Origin: Diaphorobacter aerolatus
GTDB taxonomy: Bacteria; Pseudomonadota; Gammaproteobacteria; Burkholderiales; Burkholderiaceae_C
Reading direction: 5' to 3'
Length of the DNA stretch: 64,000 nt
Assembly: GCF_014489535.1 (NCBI RefSeq)
Contig: NZ_CP060783.1
Span: 434,001-498,000 of the forward strand
A program made the translations under genes and the position numbers. The notes beneath the pieces were generated by a model that worked only from the letters and a program-made list of their open reading frames with translations, had not been told where the DNA came from and ran no database searches. Shown here in pieces: positions 8,874 through 17,814 of the stretch. How positions within the stretch are numbered: position 1 is the first letter of the stretch; each line of letters begins with the position of its first letter.

Positions 8874-10562
8874 ATGCGTATGTTTCAGGGCAACCCGTTT
8901 GAACGATTGAAGCAATTGTTCAAACAGACGGATTTGGATCGCTACGACCCGGAGCGTGGACAGGCCTTTCAGAGGCTGTTCGTCGCACCCACCTGTGCGA
9001 TCTTCATGGCATTCATTGTCCATACAGGCAAGCTGCCACCGGACACGGCCCAATTCGCCCAAGTGTTGTATGGCGGGTATCTGGTGCTCGCAATCCTGCT
9101 GTTTTACTGGATCGTCAAGCGACCAGGCATTGATCCGTCGCGAAGGATTCTTGCAATGCTGCTCGACTATTCGGGCATCGCGTTCAGCCTGGCGATCGGC
9201 GGAGAGTACTTTCTCCCCATTTTCGCGGCGCTGGTGTGGGTCACCGTCGGCTACGGCATGCGATACGGCGTTCGCTACCTGTTTCTGGCCACCGGATTCG
9301 CACTGGTTTCGATTGCGGCGACGACGGTTTCGAGCGTCTACTGGCGCAGCCATCCATATGTGGTGGTGACGCTCACGCTCATCATTCTGATGGTCCCCGC
9401 GTATTTGCAGGGACTGCTGCAACGGCTGCATCAGGCATATCGGGAGGCGCTGGATGCCAACACGGCCAAATCGCGATTTCTGGCCCAGGCAAGCCACGAT
9501 CTGAGGCAGCCGCTCCATGCGATCAGCATGTTTACCTGGTGCCTGCGGGAAGAAAATCTGGGCAGCCGGGAGCGCAATCTGGTCGAGGATATTGACCGCT
9601 CACTGGAGTCGGTCTCCAGATTGTTTCAATCCCTGCTGGACGTATCGACGCTGGACAGCGGCAGCGTCACCTCCAACCCCGAGACCATTTGCGTAGCCGA
9701 CCTGTTTGACGACATCGCCCGTCACAACATGAGCGCGGCGCAGTGGGAGGGCGTCAACCTGCGCATTCGCAGACCCGGAATTTTCGTGAAGACAGATCCC
9801 GCGCTGCTGGCGACGATTCTGCAGAACCTCGTGGGAAACGCAATCAAGTACGCGCCCAACAACTCCGTATTGGTGGGATGCAGGCGGCACGGTCGCACGG
9901 CCTCCATCGTGGTGCTGGACCAAGGGCAGGGCATCGCGGCCGAGCATCTGCCTCATCTATTCGACGAGTTCTACCAGGTCAAGGAGCGCGGAAGCCGCCA
10001 CGTCGAAGGCGTCGGGCTAGGGCTCTCCATCGTCAAGCGCCTCAGCAAGCTGCTGGGGTTGACGGTCTCGATACGGTCGAACCTTGGGCGCGGGACGAGC
10101 GTCACCCTCAGCGGCCTGGAAGTGGTTTCCGGCATCACGGAACCCGGTGTTGAATCGCGCTCCTACGTCAGTGGGGCGCTTGCCGGCTGCAAGGTTCTCT
10201 TGATCGAGGATTCCCGCGACGTGCTGCATGCGACCGCGATGATGATGCAGTCCTGGGGTTGCGAAGTACAGACCGAATTGGGAATGCCCAAAGAACTCGG
10301 TGACTGGGATCTGGTGGTCTCTGATTACGACCTGGGCGACGGGATGACGGGCGGAGACTGCATTCTGGCGCTGAGACGCCATATCCCCGCATTGCCCGCC
10401 TTGATCATGACCGGCCACGATATCGACCGGGTCGCCGCAGAAACGGAACAGCAGATACCGGTGATGGCCAAGCCGGTCAAGCCATCCGCACTCAAGAAAA
10501 TGATGCTGTCGTTGACCTCCCAAAATGCGGAGCAGGCTCCATTTCCCTTGACAACGGAGTAG
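8874..10562 (+). CDS. Membrane hybrid sensor histidine kinase with C-terminal receiver (RpfC-like input)
   Basis: 562 residues. Residues 35-185 hold about five membrane spans, including FAALVWVTVGYGMRYGVRYLF, reminiscent of the RpfC input region. The dimerisation/phosphoacceptor box is FLAQASHDLRQPLHAISMF (His about residue 214). ATPase motifs are N-box LVGNAIKYAP, G1 LDQGQGI, F-box FDEFYQV and G2 GVGLGLSIVKRL. A receiver domain (about 440-550) has LLIEDS, the phosphoacceptor in VVSDYDLGDG, and the Lys in VMAKPVKPS. AAGGA at 8870-8874 is spaced better for the internal ATG at 8880 than for 8874. The LuxR-type regulator follows 45 nt later, so the pair is a likely two-component system. The signal is unknown. 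Confidence 0.9.
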   Translation: MRMFQGNPFERLKQLFKQTDLDRYDPERGQAFQRLFVAPTCAIFMAFIVHTGKLPPDTAQFAQVLYGGYLVLAILLFYWIVKRPGIDPSRRILAMLLDYSGIAFSLAIGGEYFLPIFAALVWVTVGYGMRYGVRYLFLATGFALVSIAATTVSSVYWRSHPYVVVTLTLIILMVPAYLQGLLQRLHQAYREALDANTAKSRFLAQASHDLRQPLHAISMFTWCLREENLGSRERNLVEDIDRSLESVSRLFQSLLDVSTLDSGSVTSNPETICVADLFDDIARHNMSAAQWEGVNLRIRRPGIFVKTDPALLATILQNLVGNAIKYAPNNSVLVGCRRHGRTASIVVLDQGQGIAAEHLPHLFDEFYQVKERGSRHVEGVGLGLSIVKRLSKLLGLTVSIRSNLGRGTSVTLSGLEVVSGITEPGVESRSYVSGALAGCKVLLIEDSRDVLHATAMMMQSWGCEVQTELGMPKELGDWDLVVSDYDLGDGMTGGDCILALRRHIPALPALIMTGHDIDRVAAETEQQIPVMAKPVKPSALKKMMLSLTSQNAEQAPFPLTTE

Positions 10563-10607
10563 TCCGAAGCACACCGTTATTTTCGACTTGTCAGTTGAAG
10601 CGCAAAA

Positions 10608-11264
10608 ATGAAGAAAAACGAAAATCAATATGGATACGGAATGGTGGTGGATGACCATCCTCTGGTTGCCCATGGAATCACGGAGTTTTTGACCCGCCAT
10701 CCCATGCTTTCGCATGCCATGAACGTGCAGAGCACGGCCGCCGTGTGGCAAACCATTGCGGACCAATCCGAACCCGCAATCATCCTGGTCGACTATTGGA
10801 TTGGCGACGAGAGCACCAGCGAATTCATACAGGAACTGCGCCGGAGATGTCCGCAGATTCGTGTTCTCGGCATCAGTGGTGACGCGAGAAGGCAGGAAAT
10901 CACCGAGGCACTTCAACGATGCGGCGCACACGGTTTCTATGGGAAGAATGAGTCGGCGCAAAGACTCTTTCAAGCCGTGCAGGTGCTGCTCTCGGGCGCG
11001 GAGTGGTTCACTCCTGAGAAAGCACCGACCCCACGCGCCGTACCCCGCGACATTCCCGTTTCTGCCAGAAATCTGGGCCTGACCGAGCGTCAGGGACAGA
11101 CGCTGTCACTGGTATTGGAGGGGAAGTCCAACAAGCAAATTGCACAGGAACTGGGACTCTCCGAGCATACGATCAAAGAGTATGTATCCGCGATCTTCAT
11201 TCGCCTCGGGGTAAGCAACCGCACCCAGCTCATTCAAGCGATGCACGGACGCAGCGTGCAGTGA
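10608..11264 (+). CDS. LuxR/NarL-family response regulator
   Basis: 218 residues. The receiver domain (about 10-125) begins YGMVVDDHPLVAHGI with the acidic pair DD, phosphoacceptor Asp in IILVDYWIGDE (about 64), Thr/Ser-type switch in VLGISGD and Lys in GFYGKNES. The C-terminal NarL-type HTH (about 150-215) has LTERQGQTLSLVLEGKSNKQIAQELGLSEHTIKEYVSAI, matching the LuxR recognition helix. It follows the hybrid kinase by 45 nt in the same direction and is its probable partner. No target is visible; the CTAGCATG repeat before the kinase is a candidate. Confidence 0.9.
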   Translation: MKKNENQYGYGMVVDDHPLVAHGITEFLTRHPMLSHAMNVQSTAAVWQTIADQSEPAIILVDYWIGDESTSEFIQELRRRCPQIRVLGISGDARRQEITEALQRCGAHGFYGKNESAQRLFQAVQVLLSGAEWFTPEKAPTPRAVPRDIPVSARNLGLTERQGQTLSLVLEGKSNKQIAQELGLSEHTIKEYVSAIFIRLGVSNRTQLIQAMHGRSVQ

Positions 11265-11401
11265 TTTTTTTCGCCGAGGTGCCAACGCGAGCCGTGCAAT
11301 ATGTACCTTGATCCCCCGAAAGAGGGGAATCGCGAAAGTGTGCAAACCACTAGACTCAAAGTCTTTGCCTCGCGGGCTGAGTAACACTGGGAGTTGTGCA
11401 G

Positions 11402-12541
11402 ATGAAGAATCGCTTGTTATGCGGAAAGAGTGCCTTGCTTCTGAGCGCCGCCACGCTCGCTGGCTGTGGGCTGATGCCGGCTCAGCAACAGCGGGGCTGT
11501 ATCCAGGCGAGAGCAACGAGATGTGGGCCACGCCGCCGGAGTTTTCTGCGGTGGGCGAGCGCTGGCAAGCCCGTTTGAATGAAGGCAAGGCACTGCTGAT
11601 TTTTGCCGTTCCCAAAACCAAATTCGGCGATGAAATCGACATCAGGCACGGCACAAGCACGTACTCATCCGGTACGTTGTGGTTCCACAGCAAAACGAAG
11701 AACGTCAAGGGCCTGTCGGTCACGCTGGGCAGCGACTCGGCGATTGCCTACCGCGTGATGTTCTATGAGCCGGGCACCTACAACATGGAGCATTTTTTCG
11801 GACTGATGCACGGCAGCCAATTCAACGAGAAAATGGCGGATCGCCAGCCCAAGCCATTGAGTGTCGGTGTCGTGGATTTCTCCGGCACGTACACCTACGA
11901 ATGGGGATCAAAAACCGTCTGGCGCGAACCCAAGTATGAACGGCGGCGGTCGGAGCAGTTCGTGTGCAGCTACGTCATTGCAGGCACCGACCAATGCATC
12001 TCGGGCAACTATGTGCAGGGCACGCAGACCGTCATGACGGACGCAGGCGGCCGTGACAGCATACCCGTCAGCGAGAAAAGAAGCGCGGTGCACAGCCATG
12101 TGATGCTCAAGCAGCCCTTTGCGAGCATCACCGTCAATGCCGGTGAAGTGATCATCACCGACGGCATCGTGGGCAAACTACCCAACGTCGATTACGCCGA
12201 CGATGCCTGCATGCCGACGGCCGACAAGAAGGCCGTTGTGAGTTGCGTGCGTTCGTCGCGGAAACGGTGCCAGTCAATCTCGAGCGCTTCAATGCCGAAC
12301 AATTGAGACTGTCGGAGATCGAAACCGGCATTGTGATCAAGGCGCAAGGCATCGAATTTGATCGCAGCAAACGAAACAAGTCCGGAAACGGCATCTACGA
12401 CACCAACGTCAAGATCAGCGATTCGATGCGCGCCGTGCTCAGTCGGGCTCAATATCGCCCTTGAAGATCCACGGCACTCCGCTGAACGAGAAGTACACGC
12501 CCATCTACGGCGGCAAGGCGTATGGCTTGTTTGCGAAATAA
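11402..12541 (+). pseudogene. Predicted outer-membrane/periplasmic lipoprotein, three frameshifts
   Basis: Starts MKNRLLCGKSALLLSAATLAGC, a clear lipobox (LAGC), with an alternative GTG two codons earlier. One G missing at 11493-11496 moves the frame into a long body with PPEFSAVGERWQARLNEGKAL, LSVGVVDFSGTYTYEWGSKT and two Cys in VCSYVIAGTDQCISG. A second missing base near 12240 leads to VVELRAFVAETVPVNLERF, and a third at 12458-12460 leads to the end LKIHGTPLNEKYTPIYGGKAYGLFAK. Repaired length is 380 residues. No function is recognised; beta-rich character and lipidation suggest an envelope protein. It lies downstream of the two-component genes but with a 137-nt gap. Confidence 0.65.
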
Positions 12542-12749
12542 GCCGCTGAATTGGTTGCCAAGAGGAACGCGGGCCGTGCCAAATTCCTTGGCTTTGCCAA
12601 AGCATCGCGGTAGGACCATTTACTAGATACGATGTATATTATGTTAAATTACATATTGATCGATATGGGCCCCGCCCATGCAGTGGCTCAGAGCTTTCCT
12701 ATCCACCACCCATTCCGCGACCGCTTGTCGCCTCAGTTAAGCTAACGCC

Positions 12750-13169
12750 ATGCAAACGCGCACATGGCTGGTTTACATCGACGGCAGCGCCATGCCCAAT
12801 CCAGGGCGGCTTGGCATTGGAGGGGTTGTGTACGCCCCGGACGGCGGCGTGCATCGGTTCAGTCAGCGGCTGCGGCGCGTTGGTTGCAACAACGAAGCGG
12901 AAGCTCGGGCCGGTATTTATGCGCTGGAATGGCTGCATGAAATGCGGGCAGCGCATGTGTTGATTCACACGGACAACAGCATTCTTGCCGACCAACTGGG
13001 CCTCGCAGTGCCCAAGCGTATCGAGCGCCTGCACGCCGTTTATGAGAAGGCCCGCAACTTGGCTCGGCAGTTTTCAAGTGTGCGCGTGCAATGGATTCCA
13101 CGGCACAAAAACGCAATCGCCGATGCTCTGGCTCGGGCGAGGTTCACGCGCCGGAGCATGTTGCATTGA
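12750..13169 (+). CDS. RNase HI-like protein
   Basis: 139 residues, a stand-alone RNase H fold. The four carboxylates of the metal site can be placed: Asp in LVYIDGSAMPNPG, Glu in NNEAEARAGIYAL, Asp in VLIHTDNS, and Asp in HKNAIADALA, with the conserved His just before it. Many accessory-region and plasmid RNase H-like proteins have this reduced form. It sits in an AT-rich-flanked islet with a KfrA-like gene and a tyrosine recombinase, suggesting a mobile or plasmid origin. An AT-rich 100-nt stretch precedes it (12605-12705). It likely degrades the RNA strand of RNA/DNA hybrids; the housekeeping rnhA is not in the window. Confidence 0.85.
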   Translation: MQTRTWLVYIDGSAMPNPGRLGIGGVVYAPDGGVHRFSQRLRRVGCNNEAEARAGIYALEWLHEMRAAHVLIHTDNSILADQLGLAVPKRIERLHAVYEKARNLARQFSSVRVQWIPRHKNAIADALARARFTRRSMLH

Positions 13170-13170
13170 G

Positions 13171-13981
13171 GCACGCGTCTGCTTGCAGATTGATGGCAGA
13201 GCTTTGAGCTCGAAGGCGGGCCGGGCTCAGTGTTTCAGACGCGTTTTTTTGGGAATGCTGGTCATTTTCTTCCCCTGAGCGTGGAAGGCCGCGCTTGAGG
13301 ATGTCCCGGTGCCACGGCGTTTTCAAGCTTTTGCAGACGTTCGGAAACACTGAGCAGATCTCTCAGCAATGCGGCCTTTTCATCCTGCATGATCAGCAAC
13401 CTGTCTTCGAGCACCCTCACCCGTTCGCCAGAATCTGCCAGCAGCCTGGAAGTTTGTTTTTGCTGTGACTCCAACTGTGCCTCGGCGAGTTTTCCGGTCT
13501 GGCGGGCGCGATCCACTTCGGCGAGCAGGCGGCGCTCCTGGGCCGTTGCCCGCGCTTCGATGCGTTCGCGTTCCTGCACGCGTCTGCTTGCAGATTGATG
13601 GCAGAGCTTTGAGCTCGAAGGCGGGCCGGGCTCAGTGTTTCAGACGCGTTTTTTTGGGAATGCTGGTCATTTTCTTCCCCCTGAGCGTGGAAGGCCGCGC
13701 TTGAGGATGTCCCGGTGCCACGGCGTTTTCAAGCTTTTGCAGACGTTCGGAAACACTGAGCAGATCTCTCAGCAATGCGGCCTTTTCATCCTGCATGATC
13801 AGCAACCTGTCTTCGAGCACCCTCACCCGTTCGCCAGAATCTGCCAGCAGCCTGGAAGTTTGTTTTTGCTGTGACTCCAACTGTGCCTCGGCGAGTTTTC
13901 CGGTCTGGCGGGCGCGATCCACTTCGGCGAGCAGGCGGCGCTCCTGGGCCGTTGCCCGCGCTTCGATGCGTTCGCGTTCCT
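13171..13981. repeat. 405/406-bp tandem direct duplication of the kfrA-like 3' end
   Basis: Unit 1 is 13171-13575 and unit 2 is 13576-13981. As far as I can compare by eye they are identical except for a C run: 4 C at 13272-13275 versus 5 C at 13677-13681. The unit covers the last 115 codons or so of the minus-strand kfrA-like gene plus about 56 bp beyond its stop. Either a recent tandem duplication or an assembly artefact. Confidence 0.85.
13227..13575 (-). pseudogene. Duplicated 3' fragment of the kfrA-like gene
   Basis: The distal copy of the tandem duplication carries only the C-terminal coiled-coil part (ERIEARATAQERRLLAEVD through LLRDLLSVSERLQKLENA) with no DNA-binding domain. With the C run one base short it reads ...TLRGRK-stop near 13262 rather than RGKKMTSIPKK as in the complete copy. 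It has no start site of its own and is probably untranslated. Confidence 0.75.
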
Positions 13982-14630
13982 TGCGGTGTTCTTCGTCTTT
14001 GACCTGGGTAAATTGCCGCATGGCATCCATTGCGATGCGCTGTTTCGCCAGATCGGAGCGCAGCGCTTCGGCCTCGCTGGTCTTGGCATGAAGCATCTGC
14101 TTGGTCTCTTCGAGTTGCCGCGCCTGTTGAAGTATCTGTTGGTCCTTGGCGAACATGGCCGCTTCCAGCGCCGAGGCCCGCTCGGCAAAGCGTTGAACTT
14201 CGGCATCGAATAGCTCGCGCTGCGTCTGAAGGACTGCGGCTTCCTGCGAAAGCGACTGTTTCTGGCTCGCGATTTCCGCTTGGGCGAGATCGGATGCGAT
14301 TTGCCGCGCCCTTCCCCACAGCGTCTTTGCGGCTCGAATGACGGGTGGCGGCAGATCCTCTGCGAAGCCGTGATCGATTGCATGGCTCGCATCAGTCGGC
14401 CCGATCAGAGAGGACGGCAGGTCCACGTCGGATTTCAGACGTTTGGCGAGTGCCGCGTACCAACTGTCGAGCATCGGCCCCACGGTATTGGGTGAGCCAC
14501 GGCCCATTTGCAGCCGGATGCGTTCGATGGTCGGACGCTCGCCCCTGTCGAGCACCGCATCGGCTGCGGCCCAGACGTCCTCCAATTGGACTCCACGAGG
14601 GCCTCTCACACTGATCATTTGCGTTTCCAT
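13632..14630 (-). CDS. KfrA-like DNA-binding protein with long coiled coil
   Basis: About 332 residues from the ATG at 14630, preceded by AAGGTG at good spacing; an in-frame GTG lies 9 nt earlier. The N-terminal domain (about 10-115) matches the plasmid KfrA N-terminal domain: VWAAADAVLDRGERPTIERIRLQMGRGSPNTV. It is followed by a heptad-rich coiled coil (about 120-305) dominated by Ala, Gln, Glu and Arg, and a basic tail ending KKMTSIPKKTRLKH. KfrA of IncP/IncU plasmids is an autoregulated repressor with a similar layout. Here it is divergent from a tyrosine recombinase across an AT-rich, palindrome-rich spacer. A role in controlling or assisting the recombinase is inferred. Its 3' end is tandemly duplicated. 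Confidence 0.8.
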   Translation of the reverse strand: METQMISVRGPRGVQLEDVWAAADAVLDRGERPTIERIRLQMGRGSPNTVGPMLDSWYAALAKRLKSDVDLPSSLIGPTDASHAIDHGFAEDLPPPVIRAAKTLWGRARQIASDLAQAEIASQKQSLSQEAAVLQTQRELFDAEVQRFAERASALEAAMFAKDQQILQQARQLEETKQMLHAKTSEAEALRSDLAKQRIAMDAMRQFTQVKDEEHRKERERIEARATAQERRLLAEVDRARQTGKLAEAQLESQQKQTSRLLADSGERVRVLEDRLLIMQDEKAALLRDLLSVSERLQKLENAVAPGHPQARPSTLRGKKMTSIPKKTRLKH

Positions 14631-14651
14631 GGCCGACACCTTAAATTACCT

Positions 14652-14716
14652 ACGATAAATGAAGATTATCGTCATTTTATAAGATAATTCATAATATACA
14701 ATACGTATTACGTAAT
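14652..14716. promoter_or_regulatory. Palindrome-rich AT region between kfrA-like gene and recombinase
   Basis: In about 100 AT-rich bases there are three perfect symmetries: ACGATAA / TTATCGT with 7 nt between (14652-14672), AATACGTATT (14700-14709) and ATTACGTAAT (14707-14716), the last two overlapping by 3 nt. They flank both start codons and are good candidates for KfrA-type autoregulatory sites or a recombination core. Confidence 0.5.
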
Positions 14717-14729
14717 TTTTACTACATCC

Positions 14730-15802
14730 ATGCCAAGTTTAATGCGATATGGCTCTGATTTCAATGGCTTTGCGCTTCTTGATCCGCTGAAATTGTCAGA
14801 AATCGCCTCGCAGGCAGTCGAGGAGTTGCTGCGCGAGGGCGAATCGGCGAACACGCTTGCCAGTTATCGCGGCGCGCTTCGGTACTGGGCCGCGTGGTAT
14901 CAATTGCGATTTGGTCGGGTCATTGCCCTGCCCTTGCCGCCGAGCGCGGTCATGCAATTCATCGTCGACCATGCCGAGCGCACCACCGCGGCTGGGCGGC
15001 GGCATGAACTGCCCAAGGAAATCGACGAGTTGCTCGTGAGGCTGAAGTTCAAGGGCAAGACCGGGCCCATGACGCTCAATACGCTCACGCATCGCGTGTC
15101 GGTGTTGTCCAAGGCGCACCAGACGCGGCAATTGACCAACCCGTGTCAGGACGCCAAGGTGCGGGAGTTGCTGTCGCGAACCCGCCGTGCCTACGGCAAG
15201 CGCGGCGATCTACCCCGGAAAAAAGACGCGCTGACGCGCGAGCCATTGATGGCGATGCTGGAGACGTGCGACGACGACGGTCTTCGCGGATTGCGGGATC
15301 GCGCCCTGCTATTGTTCGCTTTTGCGACCGGTGGACGTCGCCGCTCGGAAGTCACTGGCGCGGAAATGAAGCATCTGCGGCGCACCGGCGACGATGCATA
15401 CGTCTACCGGCTGGCGTACTCCAAGACCAATCAGGCCGCTGCGGATCGCCCCGAAAATCTCAAACCCATCGAAGGCATCGCGGCCAGATCCTTGACCGCA
15501 TGGCTCAAGGCATCCGGTGTGACGGACGGGCGCATTTTTCGGCAGGTGCGCAAAAGCGGCGCCTTGGGCGACGCCCTGTCGCCGTCGGCTGTGCGCGATA
15601 TCGTCAAATACCGGGCCGAGCAAGCGGGCCTGCCGGACACCTATTCGGCCCACTCCCTTCGCAGTGGCTTCGTGACCGAAGCCGCCGCGCAGAACGTGCC
15701 GCTCGCGGACACCATGGCAATGACCGGACATCGCAGCGTAGCGAGCGTGTTGGGTTATTTCCGCCCTCAGGAATGAGCAAGGCGAGGAAGCTGCTGGACT
15801 AG
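14730..15802 (+). CDS. Tyrosine recombinase/integrase (phage integrase family)
   Basis: About 357 residues after repair. The N-terminal SAM-like domain (about 25-140) includes SANTLASYRGALRYWAAWYQLRFG. The catalytic domain (about 165-345) shows the expected residues: Arg in FATGGRRRSEVTGAE, Lys in LAYSKTNQ, HSLRSGF, the second His in MTGHRSVAS and Tyr in VLGYF. As read, the frame stops at 15776 just after GYFRPQE; adding one G at 15770-15771 continues to MSKARKLLD, the usual type of basic tail, ending at 15802. Divergent from the KfrA-like gene. Probably an accessory or islet recombinase rather than XerC/XerD. No att sites are recognised. Confidence 0.9.
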
Positions 15803-15872
15803 GGCCCGCGGGCGCAGGCTCCGGCATGGGCGCCTCGCTGATTGCCGGTCTGATCACGCGTGTCACTGGAAC

Positions 15873-16925
15873 CTAGGCGCTCGCCACGGCGCTGCGTTTT
15901 GTACGAAGGCCCAGTTTTTCGATCAGGCGAGCGTCGTCGGCAGCCTCGGGGTTGCCCGTCACGAGCAGCTTGTCTCCATAGAAGATCGAGTTCGCTCCCG
16001 CGAGGAAACACAGTGCCTGAACCGCGTCTCCGAGTTGCTGTCGACCCGCGGACAGGCGAACGCGGGCCGCAGGCATGGTGATGCGCGCTACCGCAATCAC
16101 ACGCACGAAATCCAGCGGGTCCACGGGTTCGCTATCCGCGAGCGGCGTGCCGGGCACGCGCACCAGGCTGTTGATCGGCACCGACTCCGGATACGGTTGA
16201 AGATTGGCGAGTTGCGCGATCAGCCCTGCGCGGTGTGCGGGTGTCTCGCCCATTCCGACGATGCCGCCGCAGCACACATGGATGCCCGCATCGCGCACCG
16301 CCTGCAAGGTGTCGAGGCGATCCTGGTAATGGCGCGTGTTGACCACATCGGCGTAGTACTCCGGCGCGGTGTCGAGGTTGTGGTTGTAGTAGTCGAGTCC
16401 GGCGTTTCTGAGCGCCTTCGCGTGACGCGGCTCCAGCATGCCAAGGGTCGCGCAGGTCTGCAGGCCGAGCCGTTTGACTGCGGCGATCAGCTCGCTGACC
16501 TTTTCGACATCGCGATCCTTGGGCGCGCGCCATGCAGCGCCCATGCAAAACCGCGTGGCCCCGGCATCCTTGGCGGCCTGCGCTGCGGCGGTCACCTCGT
16601 CCACCCCCATGAGCTTCTGCGCCTGCACACCCGTGTCGAACTCAGCCGACTGCGGGCAATAACCGCAGTTCTCGGGGCAGCCTCCGGTTTTCACCGACAA
16701 CAGCGTCGCCAGTTCCACGTCTGCATCGGGCCAATGCACGCGGTGCACGGACTGCGCTTGCCAAAGAAGCTCCATGAACGGCATGTCGAACAGTCGCTGA
16801 ATACTCTCGATGCTCCAGATTTTCGTGGCGGTGTCTCGGTGCGCCGGTTTGAAGAACCTCACGTGCTGCTCCTGCACTGCACCGTCGGCACGCGCGGGCG
16901 GCTGGATCGGCTGGCTGCTTTTCAT
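15873..16925 (-). CDS. bioB: Biotin synthase
   Basis: 350 residues from [12 protein letters not shown], chosen for the AGGAGATT site just upstream and because E. coli BioB is 346 residues; longer in-frame starts lack a site. It is a radical-SAM enzyme inserting sulfur into dethiobiotin. The cluster motif is [11 protein letters not shown] (CxxxCxxC). Other landmarks are [32 protein letters not shown]-like [12 protein letters not shown] and the [2Fe-2S] Arg region in [40 protein letters not shown]. It stands alone; other bio synthesis genes are not in the window, but a BioMNY importer lies at 58-60 kb. Confidence 0.97.
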   Translation of the reverse strand: MKSSQPIQPPARADGAVQEQHVRFFKPAHRDTATKIWSIESIQRLFDMPFMELLWQAQSVHRVHWPDADVELATLLSVKTGGCPENCGYCPQSAEFDTGVQAQKLMGVDEVTAAAQAAKDAGATRFCMGAAWRAPKDRDVEKVSELIAAVKRLGLQTCATLGMLEPRHAKALRNAGLDYYNHNLDTAPEYYADVVNTRHYQDRLDTLQAVRDAGIHVCCGGIVGMGETPAHRAGLIAQLANLQPYPESVPINSLVRVPGTPLADSEPVDPLDFVRVIAVARITMPAARVRLSAGRQQLGDAVQALCFLAGANSIFYGDKLLVTGNPEAADDARLIEKLGLRTKRSAVASA

Positions 16926-17222
16926 CGCGAATCTCCTTCTTTGTCTGAAGGCTGGGATTGTGTGAGTCCCGGCCATCCGTTGGGAAGGCCCTCGCCCGCA
17001 AATTGTGGGAATGAAATCCGTGCCGCCTACCTCGGACTACTCCTGCCAATTCGCTCGCGATTTGAACGCATTTGCGTGCCTGTTGAATGATGAAGGCGGA
17101 GCTTGGAACAGCGGCTCGCAAATCATCCGAAAAAGCGCGTATCCATGGTCAAGTTCGCCGAAAACTGTATGAGGGTTGATCGAGACCGTCATGCGGGAAC
17201 TTGTGCGACCTATCTGTGTAGA

Positions 17223-17251
17223 CAGGAATTCGCTCGATTCCTGCGTTTTTT
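17223..17251 (+). terminator. Orphan terminator-like hairpin
   Basis: Arms CAGGAAT and ATTCCTG around a 7-nt loop, then CG and six T, which is the form of a rightward intrinsic terminator. No rightward gene lies close upstream, so it may end a small RNA or be fortuitous. Confidence 0.4.
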
Positions 17252-17370
17252 GGGGTTTCGCAGGCGCTCGGCGGCGCAATACCCATCTTGTCCGCTCCGC
17301 CTACAACAGAGCTACTGGCGCAGGTCACACTGAATTGCGAAAATCTATCACCGTCCTATCCGCGGCGGAG

Positions 17371-17390
17371 TTGATTGATTGATTGATTGA
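17371..17390. repeat. Tetranucleotide repeat (TTGA)5
   Basis: Five perfect TTGA units ending 22 nt before the phasin ATG, close to the AGGAG ribosome site at 17397-17401. Variation in copy number would change leader or promoter spacing. Confidence 0.8.
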
Positions 17391-17412
17391 TTTATCAGGA
17401 GTGACAAACCCC

Positions 17413-17794
17413 ATGCCCGTTCATCGAGATCCCGTACCACCAGCCGTCAATTGGCTGAACTGAGTGTTGCGGCCCCCAGGTCATTGCCCATCGGATGGCC
17501 CGCATGGCGCTGTCGTCGCCTGGCTCCATGTCCGCGCGTGACCAGAAGGAGTTCACTGGCATGATCATGGAGAAGCAGGTTGCGTTCGCCCAGTCGTGGT
17601 GGACGCTGTGCATGGAAATGGGCAAGGCGCAGCAGTCGTTTCTCTGGTCATGGTTGCAAGGCCCCGCCGCGTTGTCCGGGCAATTCACGCGCATGCCGCG
17701 AACGCTGGAGCGGATCAGCGCAAGATCCGTCGCGCCGATTCACCGCAAGGCGGTTCAGAATTCGAAGCGCCTGGCCGGCACCCGCCTGCTCTGA
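17413..17794 (+). pseudogene. PHA granule-associated phasin-like protein, two frameshifts near 5' end
   Basis: The start MPVHRDPVPPAVNWL at 17413 has AGGAG at 17397-17401. The frame closes at 17461 unless one G is added near 17457 and one C at 17473-17477. The repaired protein reads NWLELSVAAPQVIAHRMARMA and continues ARDQKEFTGMIMEKQVAFAQSWWTLCMEMGKAQQSFLW, 127 residues in all. QVIAHR.xRMA followed by ARDxxEFTxM is the pattern of Burkholderiales phasins that coat polyhydroxyalkanoate granules. A (TTGA)5 repeat lies just upstream. Family call is by recognition of this pattern and is moderately sure; no PHA synthase is in the window. Confidence 0.65.
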
Positions 17795-17814
17795 GCAAGA
17801 CGCGCGAACGAGCC

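Larger units (their letters stand above)
16926..17412. other. Gene-poor gap between bioB and phasin
   Basis: 487 nt with no convincing coding region. It holds a terminator-like hairpin at 17223-17251 and a TTGA microsatellite at 17371-17390. The bioB promoter should lie in its left part; no binding site was recognised. Confidence 0.6.
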
